Translations under genes and position numbers: made by a program | Shown: one piece after another, positions 8,388 through 17,536 of the stretch | Position numbering within the stretch: position 1 is the first letter of the stretch | Layout of the letters: every line of letters begins with the position of its first letter | The notes under the pieces: model-generated | Database searches by the model: none | The model's input: only the letters and a program-made list of their open reading frames with translations | Told to the model about the DNA's origin: nothing | Assembly: GCF_031450785.1 (NCBI RefSeq) | Contig: NZ_JARTWB010000002.1 | Span: 1,116,001-1,180,000, forward strand | Reading direction: 5' to 3' | Origin: Caballeronia sp. LZ062 | GTDB taxonomy: Bacteria; Pseudomonadota; Gammaproteobacteria; Burkholderiales; Burkholderiaceae | DNA: 64,000 nucleotides

Positions 8388-9395
8388 TCAACCGCGCCTG
8401 CGTCTGCTCCGGTACGTATCGAGCACCACCGCGACCACGATGACCGCGCCCGTGATGATGCGCTTGGTCGGCTCGTTCGCGCCGATCTGCGCCAGCCCCG
8501 CCGCCAGCACCGAGATGATGAGAACGCCGAAGAACGTGCTGATGACCGAGCCGCGCCCGCCCATCAGACTCGTTCCGCCGATCACCACCGCCGCGATCAC
8601 CTGCAGCTCCACGCCCGCGCCCGCGTTCGGATCCGCGGCTTCGAGACGTGAAATCTGGAACAGCGCGGCCAGTCCTGACAGCGCGCCCATCAGCGCGAAA
8701 ACGATCACCTTGTACGGCCGCGGATCCACACCCGCGAGCCGCACGGCTTCCTCATTCGTGCCGATGCCTACCAGATAACGGCCGAAAATCGTCCGGGTCA
8801 AGACCCAATGCGCAACAATCATTACCGCGACTGCAATCAGAAAGGCCGGCGAGATGCCGAACGCGATCGGATTTGAGAGGAAATCGAACGCATCGCCAAT
8901 GTAGGCAGTGCGCGAGTTCGTCATCTGATACGCGAGTCCGCGCGCCGCTTCCAGCACGCCGAGCGACACGATGAACGACGGAATGCGCCACGCCACCGTG
9001 ACGAGTCCCGTGACCGTGCCCGTCAGCGCGGCGGCGGCCAGCCCGATGAGCGCCGCCGGAAGCGCCGGCCAGTGCCACTTCAGGGCGGCCACGCTCACCA
9101 CCGAAGCGCCGAGCGCAAGGACCGAGCCCACCGACAGGTCAATGCCCGCGATGATCAGCACGAACGTCATGCCGATCGACATCACGACGAGATCGGGTAT
9201 CTGATTCGCAATCGTGCTGAAGGTGTCGTACGTCAGGAAGTGCGAACTCAGCACGGAGAAAAGCGCGATCATCGCGGCGAGCGCGCCGGCGAGCCCGAGA
9301 TAGTTGGAGAAGCCGAGGCGCGTTCCTGCGCCCTTCGCGTTCTTGCCGCTTTTCGGTGCATCGGCCGGCAGATTGGCTTCGGACTGACCCGTCAT
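8388..9395 (-). CDS. rbsC: Ribose ABC transporter permease
   Basis: A 335-residue inner-membrane permease of the BPD_transp_2 family with about 8-10 hydrophobic segments. Family signatures such as FVLIIAGIDLSVGSVLALGA and a region near GRYLVGIGTNEEAVRLAGV (the coupling helix that contacts the ATPase) are present. The N-terminal 30 residues are hydrophilic and variable. Its ATG directly follows the rbsA TGA with no spacer, which implies translational coupling. It forms the membrane channel of the RbsABC importer. Confidence 0.95.
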   Translation of the reverse strand: MTGQSEANLPADAPKSGKNAKGAGTRLGFSNYLGLAGALAAMIALFSVLSSHFLTYDTFSTIANQIPDLVVMSIGMTFVLIIAGIDLSVGSVLALGASVVSVAALKWHWPALPAALIGLAAAALTGTVTGLVTVAWRIPSFIVSLGVLEAARGLAYQMTNSRTAYIGDAFDFLSNPIAFGISPAFLIAVAVMIVAHWVLTRTIFGRYLVGIGTNEEAVRLAGVDPRPYKVIVFALMGALSGLAALFQISRLEAADPNAGAGVELQVIAAVVIGGTSLMGGRGSVISTFFGVLIISVLAAGLAQIGANEPTKRIITGAVIVVAVVLDTYRSRRRRG

Positions 9396-11003
9396 TCAAT
9401 GCTCCAGGAAATTGTCTTGTTCGGGCGGCTTCGCGTCGGGCGCGAGCGGCTCGTGCAGAATCGCCTCGCGCTTCGCGTAGCCGGCAAAGGCTGCGGCGAG
9501 CAGCGCATCCTGCGTCCAGTTCGCGCGCTCGAACACGCCGGTCATGCGCCCCGCCGACATCACGCCGATCCGGTCGCAAATCAGCATGAGTTCGCGCAGA
9601 TCGCTCGAAACGACGACGAGCGCGCGGCCTTCGCGGGCAAGCGCGCCCATGAGCCCGTAGATGTCGAACTTCGCGCCGACGTCGATGCCGCGCGTCGGTT
9701 CGTCAAAAAGCAGCACGGTGCAGTCGCGGGCGAGCCAGCGGCCTATTACCACTTTCTGCTGATTGCCGCCCGATAGCTCCGACACGGCCTGCGCCGGCCC
9801 GGACGTGCGAATGCGCATGGCGTCGATCTGGCGCTCGGCGAGCGCCGCTTCGCGCCGCGTGTCGATCACGCCGTGACGGGCCACCGCGCCCACGTTGCCG
9901 AGTGAAACGTTCGCGGCGATGGGCAGGCCGAGCAGCAAGCCCTCGCCCTTGCGGTCCTCCGTGATGAGCGCGATGCCGTTGTTCACCGCATCCGACGGCG
10001 ACTGAATGCTCACCGCGCGCAGTGCTTCGCCGCCGCGCGAGACGGACACCGTGCCGGCGTCCGCGCGATCCGCGCCGTAGATCAGGCGCATGAGTTCCGT
10101 GCGCCCCGCGCCGATCAGCCCGCTAATGCCGAAAATCTCGCCCGCGCGCACTTCAAAGGACACGTCGCGCACGGCCGGGGCGCGCGTCATGCCGTCCACT
10201 CTCAGCGCGACGCCGCCCAGCTTGCGCTCGCCCAGATCGATGCGTTCACCCAGTTCGCGGCCCACCATCAGCGTGACGAGCTGGTCGCTGGTCAGCGCGC
10301 TCATCGGCCCGACGTGCACGAGGCGGCCATCGCGCAGCACGGCGGCGCGCTCCGCGATGCGCCGCAATTCTTCCAGCCGGTGCGAGATATAGACGAGCGC
10401 CACGCCGCGCGCTTTCAGCCGCGCAATTTGCTCGAAGAGAAGATCGACTTCGCGCGCCGTGAGCATCGCGGTGGGTTCGTCGAGAATCAGCACGCGGCAA
10501 TCGCCGATCAGATTGCGCGCGATTTCGACCATCTGCTGATGCCCGATGCCGAGATCGCCGACGAGCGTGTCAGGGTCGATCGCGTCGAGGCCGACTTGCG
10601 CCATCGCGTGCCGCGCGTCTTCTGCGAGCCGCTTACGATCGATCCAGCCGATTTTGAGGCGCCCTTTCTGCGGCAGGCGGTTCAGGAACAGGTTCTCCGC
10701 GACCGAGAGCGTCGGCAGCAGGTTCAGCTCCTGCATCACCATGCGCACGCCGAGCGATTCCGCCTCGGTGCGGCTTTGCGGCGCGTACGGCTGGCCCGCG
10801 AGCGTCATCGTGCCCGTGCTCGGATTCGTGAGTCCGCCGATGATCTTCGACAGCGTGCTCTTGCCCGCGCCGTTTTCGCCGGTCAACGCCAGGACCTCGC
10901 CCGGGAAAAGTCCGAGCGAAACGTCGGCCAGCACCGGCTCCACATACGTTTTGCCGATTCCCGTGACGGTCAGCACGCTCGCGTCGTGCGCGTCTTTCAT
11001 CAT
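9396..11003 (-). CDS. rbsA: Ribose ABC transporter ATP-binding protein
   Basis: A 535-residue protein with two fused nucleotide-binding domains, as usual for monosaccharide importers. The first has Walker A GENGAGKS at about 42-49. The signature of domain 1 is the family-typical degenerate LGIGHQQMVEIARNL. Domain 2 has LSGGNQQKV and LLFDEPTRGID, and its Walker A region is degenerate (GLIGAGRTEL), also family-typical. It energises ribose uptake with RbsC and RbsB. It is separated from rbsB by 198 bp holding a strong hairpin, and it is joined directly to rbsC. Confidence 0.95.
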   Translation of the reverse strand: MMKDAHDASVLTVTGIGKTYVEPVLADVSLGLFPGEVLALTGENGAGKSTLSKIIGGLTNPSTGTMTLAGQPYAPQSRTEAESLGVRMVMQELNLLPTLSVAENLFLNRLPQKGRLKIGWIDRKRLAEDARHAMAQVGLDAIDPDTLVGDLGIGHQQMVEIARNLIGDCRVLILDEPTAMLTAREVDLLFEQIARLKARGVALVYISHRLEELRRIAERAAVLRDGRLVHVGPMSALTSDQLVTLMVGRELGERIDLGERKLGGVALRVDGMTRAPAVRDVSFEVRAGEIFGISGLIGAGRTELMRLIYGADRADAGTVSVSRGGEALRAVSIQSPSDAVNNGIALITEDRKGEGLLLGLPIAANVSLGNVGAVARHGVIDTRREAALAERQIDAMRIRTSGPAQAVSELSGGNQQKVVIGRWLARDCTVLLFDEPTRGIDVGAKFDIYGLMGALAREGRALVVVSSDLRELMLICDRIGVMSAGRMTGVFERANWTQDALLAAAFAGYAKREAILHEPLAPDAKPPEQDNFLEH

Positions 11004-11063
11004 GGCGTAAGGTCGCTCAAGGCGTTCGGTGCATCCTCGGCAAAGTTTTGCATGCGTTGCGGC

Positions 11064-11093
11064 GGGACGGCGGCCGGCGCGCTCCGTCGTCCC
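11064..11093 (-). repeat. Hairpin between rbsB and rbsA
   Basis: GGGACGGCGG (11064-11073) pairs with CCGTCGTCCC (11084-11093) around a 10-nt loop, with one non-Watson-Crick position. No T-run follows on the minus strand. In binding-protein transporter operons such hairpins often protect the upstream binding-protein mRNA, giving more RbsB than RbsAC. That role here is inference. Confidence 0.5.
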
Positions 11094-11201
11094 TCAACCG
11101 CGTTCGTGCGTGTTTTCACCCGTGTCCTTCGTCCGTGAATTAACGGCATGATCGCCGCGAACTTGAGGACGAACGGTTCGCGGCGCAACGCTCGATGCTT
11201 C

Positions 11202-12164
11202 TTATTTCGTCACGAGATCGACGGGCGTTTCCACCACGGTCGAGAGCTCCGACTGCTTCTTGTGCCCGGCAATGGCCTTGAGCGCCACGTCGATGCCGAA
11301 TACGGCCTGCTTCGCCGCGTATTGGTCGGCGGTGGCGAGCACACGGCCGTCCTTCAGCATGGGCTTGATCGCGTTGATGTTGTCGTAGCCGACCACCTGC
11401 ACCTTGCCCGCCTTGCCCGCCGCGCGCACGGCCGAGACCGCGCCGATGGCCATGTTGTCGTTGCCGCAGAGCAGCGCCTTCACGTTCGGGTTCGCGTTCA
11501 GTATCTGAGACGCGACGGCGTTGCCCTTGTCGATTTCCCAATCGCCCGACTGGAGCGCGGCCACCTTCATGCCGGCCGCGTCCATCGCGTCCTTGAAGCC
11601 GGCGGTGCGCTGCTGCGCGTTGGTGGTCGTGGAGACGCCCTCGATGATGCCCACTTCGTCGCCCTTCTTCAGGCGCTTGGCAAGATAGTCGCCGACCTGA
11701 CGCGCGCCCTTGCGGTTGTCGGGGCCTACGAACGGCACGTTCAGGTCCTTGGACTTGAGCACGTCCTGATCGAGCCGGTTGTCGATATTCACGACGATGA
11801 TGCCCGCGTCCGCCGCCTTCTTGATGACCGGCACGAGCGCCTTCGAATCCGCCGGCGCGATGACGAGCGCATCGACCTTCGAGACGATCATCTGCTCGAC
11901 GATGCGGATTTGCGCGGCGGTATCGGTTTCGTCCTTGATGCCGTTGGTGATCAGGTCGAATTTGTCGGTGTTGTGCTGCTGGTAGTCTTTCGCGCCGTTT
12001 TCCATGGTGAGGAAGAACTCGTTGGCGAGCGACTTCATCACGAGCGCGACCTTCGGCTTGCCGGCGCTCTGCGCGAACGCGGGCGATGCGGCGAAAGGCA
12101 GCGCGCTGCAGGCAACGAGTGCGACGGCGGCTGACAGGACGCGACGGCGAATGGCTGACTTCAT
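11202..12164 (-). CDS. rbsB: Ribose-binding periplasmic protein
   Basis: A 320-residue sugar-binding protein starting at the ATG at 12164, directly behind GGAGGAGAA; a longer in-frame start would add 21 residues before the signal peptide. The signal peptide runs to about residue 31 (ASPAFA before QS). The mature part has the periplasmic binding protein fold starts KPKVALVMKS and NEFFLTMENGAK. The motif GNDNMAIGA and the C-terminal VVETPVDLVTK are family-typical. It captures ribose for RbsAC and may also present it to the chemoreceptor encoded downstream of the operon. It is the promoter-proximal gene, and no rbsD is seen. Confidence 0.94.
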   Translation of the reverse strand: MKSAIRRRVLSAAVALVACSALPFAASPAFAQSAGKPKVALVMKSLANEFFLTMENGAKDYQQHNTDKFDLITNGIKDETDTAAQIRIVEQMIVSKVDALVIAPADSKALVPVIKKAADAGIIVVNIDNRLDQDVLKSKDLNVPFVGPDNRKGARQVGDYLAKRLKKGDEVGIIEGVSTTTNAQQRTAGFKDAMDAAGMKVAALQSGDWEIDKGNAVASQILNANPNVKALLCGNDNMAIGAVSAVRAAGKAGKVQVVGYDNINAIKPMLKDGRVLATADQYAAKQAVFGIDVALKAIAGHKKQSELSTVVETPVDLVTK

Positions 12165-12232
12165 GCGGTTCTCCTCCAGTGTTTTCATTGGTGTTGTGCA
12201 GTGGGTCTTGCATGTGATGCGAAACATGGGCG

Positions 12233-12245
12233 GTTCAACGTTTGC
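12233..12245. promoter_or_regulatory. Candidate LacI-type operator upstream of rbsB
   Basis: The sequence contains an AACGTT palindrome (12237-12242) within CAAACGTTGAAC on the minus strand. It resembles the central CG-containing operators of LacI/GalR proteins such as E. coli RbsR (AAACGTTT core). It lies about 75 bases upstream of the rbsB start. Only the central six bases are symmetric, so the assignment is tentative. Confidence 0.35.
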
Positions 12246-12357
12246 CGCCGTCGATTCTCGTTCGTGCCAGGCGCGCGGTCAATCGGGCTAACGTGGAGTG
12301 GACGCTTCGGACGCATGCGCAGTGTGGTCTTGCGCGCGTTCGACGCCAGCCGCAGGC

Positions 12358-12639
12358 TCAGAGATCGGCGACCGACTGGCCCTCGATCTCGTTGTCGATG
12401 ATTTTGCGGCCATACTCGATGCCGGCGCGCGTGGCATCGATCGGGCTCTCGAACGGCTCCTGCTCGGGCACGCCGAACATGGCGGAGCGGCCGCTTTCTC
12501 CGGCGGCGGCGCGCGAGATGGTCACGAAGATGTCGAAGTGGCGCGGGCCGTCGTCCGGCTCGTCGCGCTCTTTCGCGCGGCGCAGCGCCTGCACGTGGAT
12601 GGCGAAGCCCTTGTAGTGATCGGCGAGCGGTGTGGACAT
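12358..12639 (-). CDS. Conserved small protein of unknown function (93 aa)
   Basis: The start at 12639 is supported by AGGAG eight bases upstream; a longer in-frame N-terminus is Arg/Ser-rich and unlikely to be real. The protein begins MSTPLADHYKGFAIHVQAL and is acidic and soluble, with no signal peptide or membrane segment. The segments HYKGFAIHV and FDIFVTI, followed by a helical C-terminus (IEYGRKIIDNEIEG), suggest a small alpha/beta fold. It appears to belong to a short family found in Burkholderia relatives, with no function known to me. It lies upstream of the rbs operon on the same strand, but 193 bp separates it from rbsB. Confidence 0.75.
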   Translation of the reverse strand: MSTPLADHYKGFAIHVQALRRAKERDEPDDGPRHFDIFVTISRAAAGESGRSAMFGVPEQEPFESPIDATRAGIEYGRKIIDNEIEGQSVADL

Positions 12640-12880
12640 GGAGCGGCTCCTATCGTGAACGGCGTCGGGAATGGAAGATGACGGCAACTCGATGACGAAA
12701 CGCAGCGTCAGCGTGGCCGGCGAAAGCGCGTTGCAAGGCCACGGCGCGGCGGCCCAATGTTCAACTCGAGATTTAACCTTATCGCACACCCGGTTGAAAT
12801 CCGCTTTGCCATAATGCGCGGGGCGAGTCGTCGAAACTCGCGTATTCGAGAAGAATCGTCAATCACTCAGGGAGCGTCAC

Positions 12881-13186
12881 ATGACTATTCGAGCCACTGC
12901 CCTTATCGCTGTTTTGAGTCTTACGCTGGGCGCGCCTTCGGCGTTCGCGGCCAACAGCCAGCAGTCGAAGATGACCGACTGCAACAAGCAGGCAGCCGAC
13001 AAGAAAGGCGACGATCGCAAGGCGTTCATGAAGAGTTGCCTGTCCGCCACGCCCGCCGCAGCCTCCGCCGCCTCGGCGCCCATGACCCAGCAGCAGCGCA
13101 TGACCGCGTGCAACAGTCAGGCGTCCGGCAAGAAAGGCGACGACCGCAAAGCGTTCATGAAGAGTTGTCTCAGCAGCAAGAGCTGA
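12881..13186 (+). CDS. psiF: PsiF repeat protein, secreted
   Basis: This 101-residue protein has a signal peptide (residues 1-23, ending SAFA) and two near-identical PsiF repeats of about 23 residues. Each has the core CN-Q-KKGDDRKAFMKSCLS with two Cys, separated by an Ala/Ser/Pro linker. GGGAG upstream of the ATG supports the start. PsiF of E. coli is induced by phosphate starvation through PhoB, but its function is unknown. A clear PHO box was not seen in the 240 bp upstream, so phosphate control here is uncertain. The paired Cys may form disulfides in the periplasm. Confidence 0.88.
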   Translation: MTIRATALIAVLSLTLGAPSAFAANSQQSKMTDCNKQAADKKGDDRKAFMKSCLSATPAAASAASAPMTQQQRMTACNSQASGKKGDDRKAFMKSCLSSKS

Positions 13187-13387
13187 TCGTCCTCGCGCCG
13201 CGCCCGCCGCACGCGGCGCGCGGCGTCCCGCATCTCGCCGCCCATATTGCACTGCACCCAAGCAAGTGTTTCGCAGCGCCGTCGTTTTCTCATAAGATGG
13301 CGCGAAGGCGGCCCCTCACGAATACAAGAAACACGCCATCGGCCGCCGCTCGTCTAGCGTGGCGACAAGCCTCGCATGGAGGCACGG

Positions 13388-13858
13388 ATGGCATGGAGAT
13401 ACAAGAACCGCTGGTTCCGCCGATGGCTCGTGACGATCACCTTCTGGGCCGTGCCCGTGATGATCGTCGCGGTCAACGAGGTGCGTGAAGAAATGGCCTA
13501 CAACACGGTCGATCTTCAAAGGGCGCTCTCCACCTGGCAGTTGACCGATGCACAGCGGTCCGCCGGGGCCGCAGCCCGTTGTCACGGCGCGCCCGACGAA
13601 GCTCGCGCAGCCGGTTGCCCCGCCGACGTTCTTCGCGCCAATGCCGCGCGTCATCACGAAGCGCTCGACGAATACGCGCATCGCAAGGCGACGCTCGCCG
13701 ATTATCTTTGGCATGCATTCATCGGCTACTGGGTCGTGCCGGCGGCGTTCCTGCTCGCCGTCGGCATCGTGATCGGCGGCATCAAGCGCGCCCTGCGGCG
13801 GCCGTCGCGGGCCGCGCAGCCGACTCCTCCGACCAAAGTAAAAACGACGAGCCAATGA
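13388..13858 (+). CDS. Two-helix membrane protein of unknown function
   Basis: A 156-residue protein with a transmembrane segment near the N-terminus (about residues 13-30, VTITFWAVPVMIVAV) and another near the C-terminus (about 108-128, WVVPAAFLLAVGIVIGG). The intervening part of about 75 residues is hydrophilic and contains two Cys. The C-terminal tail is basic (Arg/Lys). An upstream in-frame ATG at 13376 overlaps the GGAGG that serves the ATG at 13388, so the shorter start is preferred. I do not recognise the family. It stands alone between psiF and the YSC84 gene on the same strand. Confidence 0.7.
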   Translation: MAWRYKNRWFRRWLVTITFWAVPVMIVAVNEVREEMAYNTVDLQRALSTWQLTDAQRSAGAAARCHGAPDEARAAGCPADVLRANAARHHEALDEYAHRKATLADYLWHAFIGYWVVPAAFLLAVGIVIGGIKRALRRPSRAAQPTPPTKVKTTSQ

Positions 13859-14149
13859 CAAGCGCCGCTCGGGTACGGTCGTTGCTACTGGCTACGCGGC
13901 GTTGCTGCCGAAACCGAGAGCGGTTCGGCGAAATTTATACAGGGCTTCAGTCAGCGGGGCGGGCGAAATGGCCAGCACGATCGTCGCGAATGGCGGGCTT
14001 AAGCGCCGCGCGACGAAGAGCGGCGTGAGCAGGCGACATGGAACAACAGTCTCCGGCGCGAGCGTCGCGTTTTCTCGTCGCTGTGCTATAACTTGGCGTG
14101 CCTCACCCTCCCGCACTATGGGGTTTCCTAAATTCCACGATGGAGAACA

Positions 14150-14743
14150 ATGATGCAAAGACGAAACTTCATGCTCAAGTCGACGGCCGTGTTGGCGCTG
14201 GGAGGCCTCGCGCTCGCCGGTTGCACGACGAATTCGAACACCGGCGCTGAGAAGGCCGCCGGCAGCGCCGACGATCGCCGCAGCATCGACGCGGACGTCG
14301 ACAGCACCATCCAGCGGCTATATGCGACGGTCCCCGGCTCGCGCGAACTGGTCGCGAAGTCGCGCGGCGTTCTCGTGTTCCCGTCGGTGATCCAAGCGGG
14401 CTTCATCGTCGGCGCGCAGTACGGCAAGGGCGCGCTGCGCGTGGGCGGCGGCACGGTCGGCTACTACAGCACGACGTCCGGCTCGTTCGGTCTGCAGGCA
14501 GGCGCGCAGTCGAAGTCGATCATTTTCCTGTTCATGACGCAGGACGCGCTCGACAAATTCCGCAACTCCGACGGCTGGTCGGCAGGCGCGGATGCATCGG
14601 TGGCGCTCGTCAAGATGGGCGCGAACGGCGCGGTCGATACGACCACGGCCACGAAACCGGTCGAAGCCTTCGTGCTGACCAACGCGGGCCTAATGGCCGA
14701 CGTGTCGCTCCAGGGCACGAAGGTGACGCGCCTCAAGATGTAA
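14150..14743 (+). CDS. YSC84/SYLF-domain lipoprotein
   Basis: A 197-residue protein with a lipobox (LAGC, Cys25) and a preceding twin-arginine-like stretch QRRNFMLK, so it could be a Tat-exported lipoprotein. The mature part has the SYLF/YSC84 lipid-binding domain. It includes the typical SRGVLVFPSVIQAGFIVGAQYGKG segment in the first half and FGLQAGAQS with VFLF-like strands after it. In eukaryotes SYLF domains bind phosphoinositides; bacterial members are outer-membrane or periplasmic proteins of unclear role. Two tandem ATGs (14150, 14153) follow GGAG, and either may be used. A very strong terminator follows. Confidence 0.88.
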   Translation: MMQRRNFMLKSTAVLALGGLALAGCTTNSNTGAEKAAGSADDRRSIDADVDSTIQRLYATVPGSRELVAKSRGVLVFPSVIQAGFIVGAQYGKGALRVGGGTVGYYSTTSGSFGLQAGAQSKSIIFLFMTQDALDKFRNSDGWSAGADASVALVKMGANGAVDTTTATKPVEAFVLTNAGLMADVSLQGTKVTRLKM

Positions 14744-14778
14744 GCGGCGCACCGCCTGAGTGTTCGGCGGAAAGCATG

Positions 14779-14824
14779 ACCGCCGTGTGGCGCGACCCAC
14801 AGTCGCGCCACACGGCGGTTTTTT
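14779..14824 (+). terminator. Rho-independent terminator after the YSC84 gene
   Basis: An 18-bp perfect stem (14779-14796 with 14802-14819) with a 5-nt loop is followed by six T residues. It lies 36 bases after the stop of the plus-strand gene and just ahead of the convergent glycosyltransferase stop. Confidence 0.95.
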
Positions 14825-14840
14825 CTTGGCCGTTGAGAGA

Positions 14841-15908
14841 TCAGGTGGCCGCGCGATCGATCAGCTTGAAGCGCGAGCGTTTCTGCGCGCGCACGACGGC
14901 CTGATACGCGTCGAGGTATTGCCGCGCCATGCGGTGCGACGTGAAGCGCTCTTCGAAGCGCCTGCGCACGGCTTCGCGCGAAAGCGTATGCAGCCGGTTG
15001 ACGGCCGCCACCGCGCCGATCTCGTCCTCGACGATGAACCCAGAGACGCCCTCGTCCACCACTTCCGGCACCGCGCCGCGATTGAAGGCAATCACCGGCG
15101 TGCCGCACGCCATTGCTTCGATCATCGCGAGCCCGAAGGGCTCCGGCCAATCCACCGGGAAAACCAGCGCGTGCGCGCCCGAGAGAAAGTCGGCCTTCTG
15201 CGCATCGCTGATTTCGCCCACGAATTCGACATACGGCAATTCCAGAAGCGGCGCGATCTCGCGTTCGAAGTACTCGTGGTCGGCTGCATCGACCTTGGCG
15301 GCGATCTTGATCGGCAGCCCGCAACGTCCCGCGATACGGATGGCGGTATCGACGCGCTTTTCCGGCGAGATGCGTCCGAGAAACGCCAGATATTTCTGCT
15401 CGACGGGCTGCGGCATGTAGCGCGTCTCAGGCAGGCCGTGATAGACCGTCGAGATCCACTTCGCCTGCGGCAACGGATGCCGCTGGGAGTCTGAAATCGA
15501 AATGACGGGCGCCGTGTTGAACGTGTCGAACACGGGCTGCTGCTCGGGCAAATCGAGCCGTCCATGCAGCGTCGTGACGAACGGCGTCTCTTGCCGGTTA
15601 AAGAGCGAGAAAGAATAGTAGTCCATGTGGAAATGCAGGACGTCGAACTCCTCCGCGCGGCGGCGCACCAGTTCCATCAGCAGCATGTGCGGCGCGATAC
15701 GGTCGCGAATTGCCGGGTCGAGCCGTAGCGCGCGGGGCCAGACGGCTTCGAGCTTCGCCGTGGTCTGCGAGTCGCCGGTGGCGAACAGCGTGACATCGTG
15801 GCCTAGCTCGACGAGCGCATCCGTGAGATACGACACGACGCGTTCCGTGCCGCCATAGAGTTTGGGCGGGACCGATTCCGTCAACGGGGCAATCTGGGCA
15901 ATTCTCAT
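14841..15908 (-). CDS. GT4-family glycosyltransferase
   Basis: The protein has 355 residues from the family-typical MRIAQIAPL start at 15908; two further in-frame ATGs up to 15935 are alternatives. It has a GT-B fold: the N-terminal domain has the KLYGGTERVVS motif of sugar-acceptor enzymes. The C-terminal domain has FLGRISPEKRVD and the donor-binding EPFGLAMIEAMACGTPVIAF (E-x7-E). No signal peptide is present, so it is cytoplasmic or membrane-peripheral. Its acceptor is unknown. It lies 242 bp downstream of otsA on the same strand, which hints at a link to stress glycans or trehalose metabolism, but this is inference. Confidence 0.88.
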   Translation of the reverse strand: MRIAQIAPLTESVPPKLYGGTERVVSYLTDALVELGHDVTLFATGDSQTTAKLEAVWPRALRLDPAIRDRIAPHMLLMELVRRRAEEFDVLHFHMDYYSFSLFNRQETPFVTTLHGRLDLPEQQPVFDTFNTAPVISISDSQRHPLPQAKWISTVYHGLPETRYMPQPVEQKYLAFLGRISPEKRVDTAIRIAGRCGLPIKIAAKVDAADHEYFEREIAPLLELPYVEFVGEISDAQKADFLSGAHALVFPVDWPEPFGLAMIEAMACGTPVIAFNRGAVPEVVDEGVSGFIVEDEIGAVAAVNRLHTLSREAVRRRFEERFTSHRMARQYLDAYQAVVRAQKRSRFKLIDRAAT

Positions 15909-16150
15909 CGTTCTCGTCTCCATGCGGACTTCCACGTGCGAGCGTGTGCACGTATTCGTAATGAGTCGCGCGAGACCGAGTATGACAGGAGACTGTCAGC
16001 CGGCTAACGAGGGTTTTCTCGACTGCCGGGGCGAGGCGCGGCGGCGGTTCGCGCGATGATCCATTATCGACGGCGAAGCGAGCCGACACCGCGTACTCTT
16101 GCACTTTCATCCTTCTGTTACAGACCGGAAACAACCGTTTCGTGCGCCTG

Positions 16151-17536
16151 TTACTTGCGGCGCACGCCGCGTAAATCGGCGAGGAAGTTGTCGCGCCAGA
16201 CGCCGAGATCGTGTTTGCGGAGCGCCGCCATGTTTGTCTGATAACGCTCCTGGCGTTCGGCGAGCGGCATGGCGAGCGAACGGGCAAGCGCGTCCGCCAT
16301 GCCGACTACATCGTGCGGATTCACCATCACCGCGCCCGTCATTTCGCCCGCCGCGCCGGCAAACTGCGAAAGTACGAGCACGCCCGGATCGTCCGGATTC
16401 TGCGCGGCGACGTATTCCTTCGCGACGAGATTCATGCCGTCGCGCAGCGGCGTGACGAGCCCGATCTGCGACTCGCGGAACAGCGACATGAGTTTCCAGC
16501 GGTCGTAACGCTGGTTCAGATAGCGGATGGGCGTGTAATCGAGGCCGGAGTAACGCCCGTTGATGCGCCCCGCTTCGTATTCGAGGTTCTGGCGTATCTG
16601 CTGATAAGTTTCGACGTCCGAGCGCGTGGGCGGCGCGATCTGCACGAGCGTGACGTTGCCGCGCCATTCGGGCGACTTCTCCAGAAAATGCTCGAACGCG
16701 CGGAACCGTTCGACGAGCCCTTTCGAATAATCCAGCCGGTCCACGCTCATGATGAGCTTGCGGCCTTCGAGACTCTGCTTGAGGTCCATCACGTCCTGGC
16801 GCGCCTCGCCGCGCTGCGCCTGTTCCGCAATTTCGTCCGGGAACACGCCGATGCGGTACACGCCCGTCCTGAGCTTGCGCCCGAACGCCTCGACGCGGCC
16901 GTCTTCCGTCGCCGTGCCGTGCGCGTGCCGGACGATGTAGTCGTGAAACGCGATCTGGTCGCCTTCGGTCTGAAAGCCGACGACGTCATAGCAGCACAGC
17001 GACCGCACCAGTTCCTCATGCGGCGGGATGTTGAGCAGAATCTGCGGCGACGGAAACGGAATGTGCAGAAAGAAGCCAATGCGATTCGTGATGCCCGCGC
17101 TGCGCAGCGCCTCGGCGAACGGAATCAGGTGATAGTCGTGAACCCAGATGACGTCGTCCGGCTCCAGCAGCTTGATGAGCTTGTGCGCGAGCCAGGAATT
17201 CACGCGCCGGTAGCCGGCGTATTCGTCGCGGTCGTAGACGGCCAGATCGTTGCGATAGTGGAAAACGGGCCACAGCATCGCGTTCGAAAAGCCGCGGTAG
17301 TACTGGTCGTAGTCCTTCTTCGGCAAGCCGACGGTCGCGAACGTCACTGCGCCGTCCTGCTCGAGCGTCGGGCCTTGATTCGCGACGCCTTCGCTCACGA
17401 CGTCCCCGCTCCAGCCGAACCAGACGCCGCCGCTGTCCTTCAGCGCGCCGAACACGCCGACGGCGAGTCCGCCGGCCGAGCCTTTGGTTTCAGTGGGCGT
17501 GGCGACCCTGTTGGATACGACGACGAGACGGCTCAT
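16151..17536 (-). CDS. otsA: Trehalose-6-phosphate synthase
   Basis: A 461-residue GT20 enzyme that joins UDP-glucose and glucose-6-phosphate to trehalose-6-phosphate for osmotic and desiccation protection. Signatures are LVVVSNRVA at the N-terminus with the [10 protein letters not shown] loop, [10 protein letters not shown] in the middle, and [11 protein letters not shown] plus [12 protein letters not shown] in the second half. These cover the donor-binding Arg/Lys and the Glu/Asp of the active site. The length is usual for bacterial OtsA. No otsB phosphatase gene is adjacent, so the second step must be encoded elsewhere. Confidence 0.96.
   Translation of the reverse strand: MSRLVVVSNRVATPTETKGSAGGLAVGVFGALKDSGGVWFGWSGDVVSEGVANQGPTLEQDGAVTFATVGLPKKDYDQYYRGFSNAMLWPVFHYRNDLAVYDRDEYAGYRRVNSWLAHKLIKLLEPDDVIWVHDYHLIPFAEALRSAGITNRIGFFLHIPFPSPQILLNIPPHEELVRSLCCYDVVGFQTEGDQIAFHDYIVRHAHGTATEDGRVEAFGRKLRTGVYRIGVFPDEIAEQAQRGEARQDVMDLKQSLEGRKLIMSVDRLDYSKGLVERFRAFEHFLEKSPEWRGNVTLVQIAPPTRSDVETYQQIRQNLEYEAGRINGRYSGLDYTPIRYLNQRYDRWKLMSLFRESQIGLVTPLRDGMNLVAKEYVAAQNPDDPGVLVLSQFAGAAGEMTGAVMVNPHDVVGMADALARSLAMPLAERQERYQTNMAALRKHDLGVWRDNFLADLRGVRRK

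Noticed and set aside
12881..13186. A PHO box upstream of psiF.
   Set aside because: The expected CTGTCAT-like direct repeats were looked for in 12640-12880 and not found.
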